Shown here one piece after another: positions 25,074 to 33,493 of a DNA stretch of 64,000 nt. Source of the DNA: Bacillus sp. FJAT-49711 (GTDB taxonomy: Bacteria; Bacillota; Bacilli; Bacillales; Bacillaceae_C); contig NZ_JAGYPL010000002.1 in NCBI RefSeq assembly GCF_018343715.1, positions 1,087,670 through 1,151,669 of the forward strand, read 5' to 3'. The position numbers and the translations under genes were made by a program. The notes beneath the pieces are model-generated. The model saw only the letters and a list, made by a program, of their open reading frames with translations. It searched no databases and had not been told where the DNA came from. Positions within the stretch are counted from its first letter, which is position 1. Every line of letters begins with the position of its first letter.

Positions 25074-25757
25074 ATGATTTTAGAAATTATCGCAACCAAT
25101 ATTCGGGATGTAAAAGCGGCGTGTGAATATGGTGCGGATCGAATTGAATTGTGTGTAGGAATGAAGGAGGAAGGGTTTACACCGAGCTACGGACTGATTG
25201 AATCGGCAGTGGAGTTAGCAACAATCCCGATTAATGTTATTGTTCGCTCTCATAGTCAATCTTTTTTCTATGAATCAGCTGAAGTGGATACGATGAGTCG
25301 GGATATTCGTATGGTTCGAAAGTTAGGGGCTAATGGAATCGTCATTGGAGCTCTTACAGAAGATGGACGAGTAGATGTTGAAGTGATGAAGAGTCTGCTT
25401 GATGAAGCGGAAGGCCTGGATGTCACGTTTCATCGTGCCAGTGATTTTTCGCGGAATATCGAAGAAACCATAGAGGCGTTGAGTCAATTTAAACAAGTAA
25501 AAAGGATTCTTACAGCTGGAGGAAGAAAGCCAGCTACAGAATCAGTTGAAACGATCAAACGACTCATGGATCTTGCGGAACATACACATCTCAATATTAT
25601 GCCTGGCTACGGTCTCCGCGTTGACACATTTAAGGAATTTTACGACAAGATTCGCCCAACGGAAATCCACTTTGGTTCCGGAGTTAGGGATGATAATAGC
25701 TTCATGAGGCCAATCGAGCGGGAAAAAGTGGAGAAAATTAAGCAAGTGTATTCATAA
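25074..25757 (+). CDS. cutC: CutC family protein
   Basis: Cytoplasmic TIM-barrel protein of 227 residues. Family motifs: the N-terminal YGADRIELCVGMKEEG, INVIVRSHSQ, FHRASDFS, ILTAGGRK, IMPGYGLR, and EIHFGSGVR. ATG 25074 has AAAGGGGG at about seven bases; the ATG at 25068 is too close to it. CutC was first linked to copper homeostasis, but the assignment is disputed and a sugar-type substrate is plausible in this setting. Its own terminator overlaps the stop codon, so it is a separate unit after the PTS-linked genes. Confidence 0.88.
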   Translation: MILEIIATNIRDVKAACEYGADRIELCVGMKEEGFTPSYGLIESAVELATIPINVIVRSHSQSFFYESAEVDTMSRDIRMVRKLGANGIVIGALTEDGRVDVEVMKSLLDEAEGLDVTFHRASDFSRNIEETIEALSQFKQVKRILTAGGRKPATESVETIKRLMDLAEHTHLNIMPGYGLRVDTFKEFYDKIRPTEIHFGSGVRDDNSFMRPIEREKVEKIKQVYS

Positions 25758-25781
25758 CCTCTTCAAATTGGAGAGGTTTTT
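25756..25781 (+). terminator. Intrinsic terminator of cutC
   Basis: AACCTCT pairs with AGAGGTT around TCAAATTGG, followed by TTTT. The stem begins inside the TAA stop. Confidence 0.85.
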
Positions 25782-25877
25782 CTATATATTTCACGCATAC
25801 ATATGGTTAGTATTCGAAATTTTTTGTATTATTAAAAGTATACGTTTTTAAAATATGCTTTTAGTAGGTGAGATGTG

Positions 25878-26444
25878 ATGGAAAATGGTAGAAAAAGAGC
25901 AGCATTAACATTTGATGATGGGCCACATCCAGAAAATACACAAAAAATATTAAAACTGTTAGAAAAATATAATGCGAAAGCGACATTTTTTCAGATAGGT
26001 AAACTTGTTGAAGAATATCCTGAAATCACAAAGGAAATTTTTGCAAAAGGACATGAAATTGCCTCACATACGTGGAATCATCCCGACTTATGTACACTAG
26101 AGGGAGATCAAGTAAAAGAAGAAATTTCGACAACTCAAAGAGCCATCAAAACAGCGATAGGCGAAGCACCTACCCACTTCCGCCCTCCGTATGGATATAC
26201 GAATGAGTCTATTAAAGAGATTGCTAGAGAGTTTGGTGAAACTGAGGTGCTTTGGACAATTGATACCCTTGATTGGAAGTCTCGTGATCCAGAAGCCATA
26301 TTACAAATTGTAAAAGAAGAAATTCGCGACAAATCGATTATTTTAATGCATGATATCCACCCAACAACAGTTGAAGCTGTGGAGCCAATAATTACATTTT
26401 TGCTAGGTGAAGGATATGAGTTGGTGACTCTTCGCGAGCTATAA
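25878..26444 (+). CDS. Polysaccharide deacetylase (NodB domain) without signal peptide
   Basis: NodB-fold deacetylase of 188 residues. Motifs: TFDDGPHPENT (D13, D14), HTWNHPD (H64, H68), RPPYGY, WTIDTLDW and the late LMHD histidine, so the catalytic set looks intact. Such enzymes remove acetyl groups from peptidoglycan, chitin or other polysaccharides and normally carry a signal peptide or anchor. Here the frame is closed by TGA immediately upstream of the start, and no hydrophobic N-terminus exists. It might act on cytoplasmic oligosaccharides, or be a truncated copy. ATG 25878 follows AGGTGAG at five bases. Confidence 0.88.
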   Translation: MENGRKRAALTFDDGPHPENTQKILKLLEKYNAKATFFQIGKLVEEYPEITKEIFAKGHEIASHTWNHPDLCTLEGDQVKEEISTTQRAIKTAIGEAPTHFRPPYGYTNESIKEIAREFGETEVLWTIDTLDWKSRDPEAILQIVKEEIRDKSIILMHDIHPTTVEAVEPIITFLLGEGYELVTLREL

Positions 26445-26512
26445 CTGTATATGAATATTTTACAATCTATTAAAATATTTCGCGGCGGACAAAATATGTC
26501 CCAACTTTTATA

Positions 26513-26541
26513 TTGACTATTTGTCTGAAAACGTTTAAATT
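26513..26541 (+). promoter_or_regulatory. Promoter with cre-like site for the first Gfo/Idh/MocA gene
   Basis: TTGACT (26513-26518), 17 bases, TAAATT (26536-26541). The spacer carries TGAAAACGTTTA, close to the CcpA cre consensus, so carbon catabolite repression is likely. Confidence 0.65.
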
Positions 26542-26574
26542 AGAAGCGAAGTTCTAGAAAAAGGGGATGCTGAA

Positions 26575-27669
26575 ATGACAGAGAAAGTAAGAGTAGCAAT
26601 TGTTGGCTGCGGCGGTATTGCGAATGGTAAGCATATGCCGAGCTTATCCAAAGTTAAGCAAGCAGAAATGGTAGCATTCTGCGACATCGAAGTTGAAAAA
26701 GCAGAGAAAGCAGCAGCTCAATATGGAGTTGAAGGTGCGAAAGTATATTCAGATTATAAAGAGCTACTAGCAGACGGATCTTTTGACGTTGTTCATGTTT
26801 GTACTCCAAACAGCTCTCATGCTGAAATTTCCATTGCAGCTATGGAATCTGGAAAGCATGTAATGTGTGAAAAGCCTATGGCAAAAACTACTGAAGAAGC
26901 TCGCCAAATGGTAGAAACTTCTAAGCGTACAGGCCAAAAATTAACAATCGGTTACAACAACCGTTTCCGTCCTGACAGCCTACACTTACATACATTATGT
27001 GAGCGCGGGGACCTAGGTGAAGTTTACTATGCGAAAGCGCATGCGATTCGTCGTCGTGCAGTTCCAACTTGGGGAGTATTCCTTGATGAAGAAAAACAAG
27101 GTGGCGGACCGCTAATTGATATCGGTACTCACGCTCTTGACTTAACATTATGGATGATGAATAACTATAAGCCAAAAGCAGTACTTGGAACGACTTACCA
27201 TAAATTAGGTCAAAAAGAAAATGCAGCTAACGCATTTGGTTCATGGGATCCTGAGAAATTCAAAGTAGAAGATTCTGCATTTGGTTTCATTACTATGGAA
27301 AACGGTGCAACAATCGTTCTAGAATCAAGCTGGGCACTTAATACTTTAGATGTGGATGAAGCAAAAGTTTCTTTAAGCGGAACTGAAGCTGGAGCTGATA
27401 TGAAAGATGGTCTTCGCATTAACGGTGAAGACAATAGCAAGCTTTACACAACAAAAGTTGATCTTGGACCAGGAGGAGTAGCATTCTATTCCGGAAGTGC
27501 TGAATCTGATGCTGACATCGAAGCACGTCAATGGATCGAAAGTATCATTAACGATACTGAGCCATTAGTAAAACCTGAAGAAGCATTTGTTGTTACGCAA
27601 ATTCTTGAAGCAATTTATGAATCTGCTAAAACAGGCAAAGCTGTATATCTTGAAGAAGTATTTGCATAA
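26575..27669 (+). CDS. Gfo/Idh/MocA family NAD(P)-dependent oxidoreductase
   Basis: Cytoplasmic dehydrogenase of 364 residues. The Rossmann start reads VAIVGCGGIANGKHMP. Next come VHVCTPNSSHAE and the EKP motif (MCEKPMAKT), whose lysine is typical of the catalytic site, and GPLIDIGTHALDL with the conserved histidine. Family members oxidise or reduce sugars and inositols. It has its own promoter with a cre-like site and its own terminator, and lies next to a GntR/LacI-regulated sugar ABC locus that holds a second family member at 33494. Codon use appears biased to highly used codons, suggesting strong expression. Confidence 0.9.
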   Translation: MTEKVRVAIVGCGGIANGKHMPSLSKVKQAEMVAFCDIEVEKAEKAAAQYGVEGAKVYSDYKELLADGSFDVVHVCTPNSSHAEISIAAMESGKHVMCEKPMAKTTEEARQMVETSKRTGQKLTIGYNNRFRPDSLHLHTLCERGDLGEVYYAKAHAIRRRAVPTWGVFLDEEKQGGGPLIDIGTHALDLTLWMMNNYKPKAVLGTTYHKLGQKENAANAFGSWDPEKFKVEDSAFGFITMENGATIVLESSWALNTLDVDEAKVSLSGTEAGADMKDGLRINGEDNSKLYTTKVDLGPGGVAFYSGSAESDADIEARQWIESIINDTEPLVKPEEAFVVTQILEAIYESAKTGKAVYLEEVFA

Positions 27670-27675
27670 TTATAG

Positions 27676-27707
27676 AAAAAACCCTCGATTTATGTCGAGG
27701 GTTTTTT
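27676..27707 (+). terminator. Intrinsic terminator of the oxidoreductase gene
   Basis: AAAAAACCCTCGA pairs with TCGAGGGTTTTTT around TTTATG. Strong terminator. Confidence 0.93.
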
Positions 27708-27782
27708 GTCATCTAAAAAAGTATTTTAGTTGCATTTATTAAATGAGTTGTATGATTTTTTAAAGATTTTAAAAACTTTTTA

Positions 27783-27824
27783 TTGATATTTTATAAAAAG
27801 TTGATATAGTGATTATATCAACTT
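27783..27824 (+). promoter_or_regulatory. Promoter and operator of the GntR/LacI-type regulator gene
   Basis: TTGATA (27783-27788), 16 bases, TATAGT (27805-27810). A perfect palindrome, AAGTTGATATA-GTGAT-TATATCAACTT (27798-27824), covers the -10 element. It is the natural candidate for autorepression. A copy of the half-site GTTGATATA recurs at 29025-29033 in the promoter of the binding-protein gene. Confidence 0.8.
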
Positions 27825-27840
27825 ATAAGGTGATGCGACT

Positions 27841-28986
27841 ATGAACTTACCATTGTATAAACAGATTTATGAGAATATTTTGCAAAAGGTCCAAATTGGG
27901 GAATTACAACAAGGAGACAAAATTCCTTCTGAAAAAGAGTTGGCTGATGAGTTTCAAGTAAGTAGAATTACCTCGAAAAAAGCTTTGGATCTGCTTGCTC
28001 AAGATCAAATAATAGAGAGGGTTCAGGGAAAAGGATCTTTTGTTATTTATTCAGTTGAAGAACCAGATAATATGCTCAATAGTAAACAAACTATCATACC
28101 AAATAAAGAATTAACGATAGGTTTAGTTATTCCAGGATTTTCGGATAGTTATGGAACGAAATTAGTACAAGCAATTGAATATAACGCATCGAAATATGGT
28201 GCGAATCTTTTAATGAAGCTAACTCGGGATAAAATTGAAAAAGAGGAAAATGCGATTGAGGAGCTTGTAGATGCCGGAGTTGATGGCATAATTGTTTTGC
28301 CTATACATGGTGAACATTATAATCCTAAAATACTTGAGCTCGTTTTGAAAAAGTTTCCGATTGTCCTTGTTGACCGCTATTTACGAGGGATTCAAGCTAG
28401 TGCTGTTTTAACTGATAATAGAAGGGCTGCTAAAGAGGCGACTGAGTATTTAATGTTACTTGGGCATCAGCATATCGCTTATATAACGCCCCCTTATGAT
28501 GGGACTACCGTTTTAGAGGATCGTATGAAAGGCTTCCAATTAGCACATACAGAGCAGCATAAACAAATTAATCCTGACTATATTTTTATGAATAACGGAT
28601 CTGATCTTGCTTTTGATGAAACGATGAAGCCGGAGTATGAATTGGAAATTGAGAATATGCGAAAGTTTATTTTAAATCATCCGGAAATAACAGCGTTTGT
28701 TGCATGCCGGAATGCCTTTGCGACAATCTTATTAGATGTTATCCAATCCATGGGCAAAAAAGTCCCGGAAGATTACTCTTTTGTTTGTTTCGATGGAGTT
28801 CATTCAATCATTGGCAGGCATGCTTTTACCCATATTAAGCAACGAGAAGAGGAGATGGGGGCAAAAACGGTAAAACGGTTAATATCTCAGATTAATGGTG
28901 AGGAAAAAATTAAAACAGAATTATTACATTTTGATTTGGTTGAAGGTTTATCAACTGCATCAATAAAGGAAAAAGTGAAGAATTGA
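27841..28986 (+). CDS. GntR-type DNA-binding regulator with LacI-type sugar sensor (AraR-like architecture)
   Basis: Repressor of 381 residues. Residues 1-70 are a GntR winged helix (YKQIYENILQKV, GDKIPSEKELADEF, VSRITSKKALDLL, GKGSFV). Residues about 95-370 are a periplasmic-binding-protein-like effector domain (LTIGLVIPGF, DGIIVLP, VLTDNRRAAKEATEYL, HQHIAYITPP). The same fusion is seen in AraR, but the sequence differs from the AraR at 39663. It probably controls its own gene and the following ABC locus through the GTTGATATA operator. The effector is unknown. Confidence 0.9.
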   Translation: MNLPLYKQIYENILQKVQIGELQQGDKIPSEKELADEFQVSRITSKKALDLLAQDQIIERVQGKGSFVIYSVEEPDNMLNSKQTIIPNKELTIGLVIPGFSDSYGTKLVQAIEYNASKYGANLLMKLTRDKIEKEENAIEELVDAGVDGIIVLPIHGEHYNPKILELVLKKFPIVLVDRYLRGIQASAVLTDNRRAAKEATEYLMLLGHQHIAYITPPYDGTTVLEDRMKGFQLAHTEQHKQINPDYIFMNNGSDLAFDETMKPEYELEIENMRKFILNHPEITAFVACRNAFATILLDVIQSMGKKVPEDYSFVCFDGVHSIIGRHAFTHIKQREEEMGAKTVKRLISQINGEEKIKTELLHFDLVEGLSTASIKEKVKN

Positions 28987-29006
28987 GAAAATTCTTCTTT
29001 TTTTTT
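28977..29006 (+). terminator. Intrinsic terminator of the regulator gene
   Basis: GAAGAATT pairs with AATTCTTC around GAGAA, with a nine-base T-run. It overlaps the stop codon. Confidence 0.9.
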
Positions 29007-29017
29007 GCGAAATATGA

Positions 29018-29112
29018 TTGACATGTTGATATAAGATAATATATTATGTTGATTACATTGAATATATAGACATCTTAGAAAATTACATAGATTATGAATG
29101 TAAGCGGTTCAT
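29018..29112 (+). promoter_or_regulatory. Promoter, operator half-site and cre site of the sugar ABC operon
   Basis: TTGACA (29018-29023), about 18 bases, TATATT (29042-29047). GTTGATATA (29025-29033) sits in the spacer, a match to one arm of the 27798-27824 operator; a second GTTGAT lies at 29048-29053. Downstream, ATGTAAGCGGTTCAT (29098-29112) matches the cre consensus at all but one position, placed as a roadblock site in the leader. Confidence 0.75.
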
Positions 29113-29177
29113 AAAGGGGGTGTGGCGCTTTAGTGTTTACTAGTTTGCTATTTTTTAAAAAAACCGGGGGTGTAAAA

Positions 29178-30494
29178 GTGAGTAAAAGCGTAAAGAAATT
29201 CGGTCAATTGATGATTATGAGTGTCCTCGCTTTATCGTTATTTCTAGCTGGCTGTTCAAAAGATCAAGCGTCTGGTGGAGATAAAGGCGGCAAAGGCGGA
29301 GAAGGCGGAAAAACAGAAATTACGTTTTGGCACGGTAGTACAGGTATCGGATTAGAAGCAATGAATGCATTAGTTAAGAGTTTCGAAGAATCGCATCCTG
29401 ATATTAAAGTAAAAATGGTTTATACAGAAGCTAATGAAGGTGCAGACCAAAAACTACTTACTTCCGTAACAGGCGGAAATCCTCCTGACGTAGCAACATT
29501 TGACAGGTTTAAAGTAGGTTCTTGGGCAGCTCAAGGAGCATTGACAGATTTAACTGATATGGCTGCAGCAGATGGAATCTCGCAAGATCGCTATTATCAG
29601 TATGCATGGGATGAAGCAAGCTACGATGGTAAACTATTCGCCATTCCATATTCAACAGATTCACGTTTGCTGTATTACAACAAAGATCATTTTAAAGAAG
29701 TTGGATTAGATCCTGAAAATCCACCTAAAACAATTGAAGAATTAGAAATTGCCGCTGAAAAGTTAACGATTAAAGAAGGTAACCGTTTTAAACGAATTGG
29801 CTTTATTCCTTGGTATAGTCAAGGCTGGTTGTATAGCTGGGGCTGGTCATTCGGCGGTGAATTCTACAATGAAAGCACTGGAGAAGTGACTGCTAACGAT
29901 CCTAAAGTTGTAGAAGCATTGCAATGGATGGTTGATTTCGGTAAAAAGTACAATGTTGAAGATATTTCTGGATTTGAAAGTTCGGCAGGTAGTGATGCGT
30001 TAGATCCATTTATTTCCGGACAACTTAGTATGAAAATTGACGGAAACTGGACAGTGACAGGAATTAAAAAGTTTAAGCCAGATTTAAATTTCGGAGTTAC
30101 ACCAATTCCAACACCGACTGGAACTGATTTCACTACTTGGTCTGGTGGTCACAGCTTTATTATTCCTAAAGGAGCTAAAAATACTGAAGCCGCTTGGGAA
30201 TTCTTGAAATACTTTGGTGGTCCTGAAGGCGCAAAAGCTTATTATTCAAAGCTTGAAGGTGACTTCTCCGTTCAACCAGCTGTAAACGAAGAACTTGGAC
30301 GTCAGAATGATCCAATTTTAAAAGAATTTGTTGATATTCTTCCAAATTCACACCATCGTCCAGTTATTTCTGAAGGGCAATTGCTATGGAACGAACTTGC
30401 AACTGCTACTGAAAATGCAACAAGAGGTAATGGTACACCGCAGGAAAACTTGGATAAAGCGACTGAAGCTGTAAATAAAGCGTTGAAAAAATAA
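29178..30494 (+). CDS. Sugar ABC transporter substrate-binding lipoprotein
   Basis: Extracellular lipoprotein of 438 residues, family 1 solute-binding protein. The signal peptide ends in the lipobox LAGC, followed by a Gly/Lys-rich linker. EITFWHGS, then VYTEANEGADQKLLTSVTGGNPPDV and the C-terminal EAAWEFLKYF are typical of the family. GTG 29178 follows GGGGGTG and gives a proper signal peptide; an upstream GTG at 29133 would add an unrelated stretch. First gene of the operon. A hairpin with T-run follows the gene, probably lowering expression of the permeases relative to the binding protein. Confidence 0.9.
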   Translation: MSKSVKKFGQLMIMSVLALSLFLAGCSKDQASGGDKGGKGGEGGKTEITFWHGSTGIGLEAMNALVKSFEESHPDIKVKMVYTEANEGADQKLLTSVTGGNPPDVATFDRFKVGSWAAQGALTDLTDMAAADGISQDRYYQYAWDEASYDGKLFAIPYSTDSRLLYYNKDHFKEVGLDPENPPKTIEELEIAAEKLTIKEGNRFKRIGFIPWYSQGWLYSWGWSFGGEFYNESTGEVTANDPKVVEALQWMVDFGKKYNVEDISGFESSAGSDALDPFISGQLSMKIDGNWTVTGIKKFKPDLNFGVTPIPTPTGTDFTTWSGGHSFIIPKGAKNTEAAWEFLKYFGGPEGAKAYYSKLEGDFSVQPAVNEELGRQNDPILKEFVDILPNSHHRPVISEGQLLWNELATATENATRGNGTPQENLDKATEAVNKALKK

Positions 30495-30495
30495 T

Positions 30496-30522
30496 AAAAG
30501 GGGAGGCTTACACCTCCCTTTT
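30496..30522 (+). terminator. Intra-operon attenuating terminator
   Basis: AAAAGGGGAGG pairs with CCTCCCTTTT, followed by ATTT. It lies between the binding-protein and permease genes, an arrangement known to give more binding protein than permease. Confidence 0.75.
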
Positions 30523-30545
30523 ATTTATGAAAGGAGCTGCCTAAT

Positions 30546-31478
30546 TTGGCGAAAATTGAAACATCAAGTGTCGTAGTCCAACCTAAAAAGAAAAGTTCCT
30601 TAAGTATTAAGGCAAATTTAACTGGTTGGCTATTTGCATCTCCGTGGTTAATAGGGTTAATTGTGTTTTTTGCTATTCCGTTATTTTCTTCAATCTATTT
30701 TAGTTTTACAACATACAGTATTCTGCAGCCTGGAGAATTTATCGGACTTGAAAATTATAAAGAACTTTTTAATGATGATCTCTTTTGGAAATCAGTCTAT
30801 AATACGGTTTATTTCGCTGTCCTTTTTGTTCCTTTAAGCATTATCTTCGGGGTAGCTCTTGCCATGATGCTCAATATGAAGGTTAAAGGACTAGCGATTT
30901 ATCGGACCATTTATTTCTTGCCGACACTTGTTCCCCATGTGGCTCTAGCCGTTCTTTGGATGTGGCTCTTGAACCCTGGATTTGGTCTTATTAACGGAAC
31001 ATTGGACTTTTTTGGTATTGATGGTCCTAACTGGCTAGGTAGTGTGAAGTGGTCTAAACCATCGTTAATCTTAATGTCACTTTGGGGAATCGGACAAGCT
31101 GTCATTATTTATTTGGCTGGTTTGGGAGATATACCAGAAGAATTTTATGAAGCAGCAGAAGTTGACGGTGCGAACTGGGTTCAAAGAACGAGACATATTA
31201 CGATTCCATTGTTAACGCCTGTTATATTTTTTAACTTAGTCATGGGAATCATCGGTGCATTCCAGCAATTTACTTTGCCGTATACAATGACTCAAGGTCA
31301 AGGATCTCCAGCAAATTCACTAACCTTTTATGTCATGTATTTATATGACAATGGATTTAAGTTTTTCAAAATGGGTTATGCTTCAGCGATGGCTTGGATT
31401 CTATTTGTCATCATCATGGCCTTAACAGCATTAATTTTCATAACATCAAAACGTTGGGTCCACTATCAAGGTGAGTAG
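30546..31478 (+). CDS. Sugar ABC transporter permease, MalF/UgpA type
   Basis: Membrane permease of 310 residues with six predicted helices. The EAA loop reads EEFYEAAEVDGANWVQRTRHITIPLL, which contacts the ATPase. TTG 30546 with AAAGGAG upstream is the likely start. Sixteen bases separate it from the next permease. No ATPase gene is in the operon, so a shared MsmX-like ATPase is presumed. Confidence 0.9.
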   Translation: MAKIETSSVVVQPKKKSSLSIKANLTGWLFASPWLIGLIVFFAIPLFSSIYFSFTTYSILQPGEFIGLENYKELFNDDLFWKSVYNTVYFAVLFVPLSIIFGVALAMMLNMKVKGLAIYRTIYFLPTLVPHVALAVLWMWLLNPGFGLINGTLDFFGIDGPNWLGSVKWSKPSLILMSLWGIGQAVIIYLAGLGDIPEEFYEAAEVDGANWVQRTRHITIPLLTPVIFFNLVMGIIGAFQQFTLPYTMTQGQGSPANSLTFYVMYLYDNGFKFFKMGYASAMAWILFVIIMALTALIFITSKRWVHYQGE

Positions 31479-31493
31479 AAAGGAGTGTGTCGA

Positions 31494-32327
31494 ATGCAAC
31501 CAATTGTCAAAAAAAGAATTCAATATTCATTAGCTCATTTAATTTTAATTATTGCTTCCATCTTTTTCATTATTCCATTCATTTGGCTCGTGTCGACTTC
31601 TTTGAAACCGATCACACAAATCTTTTCTTATCCGCCAGAATGGATTCCTAGTCCGTTTCGTTTTCAGAATTACATCGATGCGATGTCATACATTCCGTTT
31701 TTTACTTATTTAAAAAACACGGTGTTAATTACATTTTTAAGTACATTAGGGGTTATCATTTCATGTCCATTAGTAGCGTATAGTTTCGCCAAACTTCGCT
31801 GGAAGGGACGTAATGTTTTCTTCATCATCACAATCGCAGTCATGATGATACCAGGACAAGTAACGATGATTCCATTGTTCTTAATATTTAATAAAATGGG
31901 ATGGGTCGGAACTCCACTTCCATTAATAATCCCTGCTTTTTTTGGAGCACCATTTTACATATTCCTATTACGCCAATTTTTCTTAGGATTGCCTGATACT
32001 TTAAGAGATTCAGCAAAAATTGACGGAGCTTCTGAACTTAGGATTTACTTACAAATAATGCTGCCTTTAGCGAAACCTGCATTACTTGCAGTAGGACTTT
32101 TCCAATTCATGGGCAGCTGGACAGATTTCCTTGGTCCTTTGCTATATTTGACAGATGAAACACAGTACACATTATCACTTGGTCTACAACAATTCCAAAA
32201 CCAAATGGGAACGGAATGGGGATTGATGATGGCTGTTTCTACAATGATGACGCTTCCGATTATTATCATGTTCTTCTTTATGCAAAAGACGTTTATTCAA
32301 GGTATTACATTTAGTGGGATTAAGTAA
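31494..32327 (+). CDS. Sugar ABC transporter permease, MalG/UgpE type
   Basis: Membrane permease of 277 residues with six predicted helices and an EAA loop (RDSAKIDGASELRIYLQIMLPLAKPA). ATG 31494 follows AAAGGAG; a GTG at 31485 is less likely. It pairs with the upstream permease to form the translocation pore. Confidence 0.9.
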   Translation: MQPIVKKRIQYSLAHLILIIASIFFIIPFIWLVSTSLKPITQIFSYPPEWIPSPFRFQNYIDAMSYIPFFTYLKNTVLITFLSTLGVIISCPLVAYSFAKLRWKGRNVFFIITIAVMMIPGQVTMIPLFLIFNKMGWVGTPLPLIIPAFFGAPFYIFLLRQFFLGLPDTLRDSAKIDGASELRIYLQIMLPLAKPALLAVGLFQFMGSWTDFLGPLLYLTDETQYTLSLGLQQFQNQMGTEWGLMMAVSTMMTLPIIIMFFFMQKTFIQGITFSGIK

Positions 32328-32400
32328 TTTAGTTGGTTAATAGAATAAATAGGCTTAAATTTTATAAATTCTTAGCAATAAAAAATTGGAGGTTTGTTGA

Positions 32401-33279
32401 ATGGCTTTTCAAATAGGTATGCGCATCCCGCCAAAGCTTGGCGCACTAGGAATGGAAAAACTTGCGGATTGGGCCAAAAGTGCCGGAATAGATGTAATCG
32501 ATGTCCCATATTATAACGAAGAGGTAAAAAATGCTTTAGAAAGTGCGGGCTTGGAAGTAGGTTCGATTGATGGCGTTGGGGCTGTAGGATTAACGAACTT
32601 GTTGAATGCTGATGAAGCTGTCCGTGGTGAAGCGGTTTCCGCTTTGAAAAATCAAATCAGTGAAATTTCCCAAATCGGCGGAAAAACCATATTTATTTGC
32701 CTTGGACCTACAGATGTTACACAATCACGCTCTAAAAGTTTCGATATTTGGAAAGAAACGTTTCCTGAGATTGTAAAACACGCGGAAGAAGCAGGTGTAT
32801 ATTTTGCTTTGGAAGGTTGGCCAGGCCCAGCACCTCAATATCCAACGATTGGATGTACACCAGAAATGTTGCGTGCGATGTTTGAAGTGATCCCTTCCAA
32901 GCATTTTGGCTTAAACTACGATCCATCTCATCTCGTTCGCTTAGGCATTGATTATCTACGCTTTTTAACGGAGTTCGGTGAAAAAGTAAACTACGCTCAT
33001 GGAAAAGATACGGAAATTTTGACGGATGATCTCTATGAAGTTGGTATTCTACCAGCAACTTTCGGAGCAAAATATGGCTTCTCAGAAGGTTCATGGAGAT
33101 ATACAATACCAGGCCATGGGGCTGTAGAGTGGGAAAAAGTCGCAGTTCGTTTGGATAAGCTTGGCTACAATGGTCCTATCAGCATCGAGCTTGAAGATCA
33201 TCGTTATTGGGGCACTCTTGAAAAAGAACAGCAAGGTATTATAAAAGCGAAAGAAAACTTAGAAAGAATTTTTAAGTAA
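32401..33279 (+). CDS. Sugar phosphate isomerase/epimerase (AP endonuclease family 2 TIM barrel)
   Basis: Cytoplasmic enzyme of 292 residues of the IolE/IolI/xylose-isomerase-like family. Metal-binding segments: FALEGWPG with a ligand glutamate, LNYDPSHLVRLG, VNYAHGKDTEI, IPGHGAVEW, and the C-terminal ISIELEDHR. Ribosome site GGAGG, ATG 32401. Paired with two Gfo/Idh/MocA oxidoreductases, it fits a keto-sugar or inositol-type catabolic route for whatever the ABC system imports. Confidence 0.88.
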   Translation: MAFQIGMRIPPKLGALGMEKLADWAKSAGIDVIDVPYYNEEVKNALESAGLEVGSIDGVGAVGLTNLLNADEAVRGEAVSALKNQISEISQIGGKTIFICLGPTDVTQSRSKSFDIWKETFPEIVKHAEEAGVYFALEGWPGPAPQYPTIGCTPEMLRAMFEVIPSKHFGLNYDPSHLVRLGIDYLRFLTEFGEKVNYAHGKDTEILTDDLYEVGILPATFGAKYGFSEGSWRYTIPGHGAVEWEKVAVRLDKLGYNGPISIELEDHRYWGTLEKEQQGIIKAKENLERIFK

Positions 33280-33493
33280 GGCTCTTTTCTCTGCATCGTT
33301 GCTAAGTACTACGAATTTTAACGATGAAAAATGGATTTTGTTTTCAAAATAAATAATCCAAATTAGGGATAGGCTGGAACCTTTATAGGAACCATTAAGC
33401 TTTCTAAATAGGCTCAAAAGTCGGGTTTTGGCCTTATATAAACAACAAACTTTAATCAAACAGTTTTAGTAAGAACAGTACGAGGAGGATATT

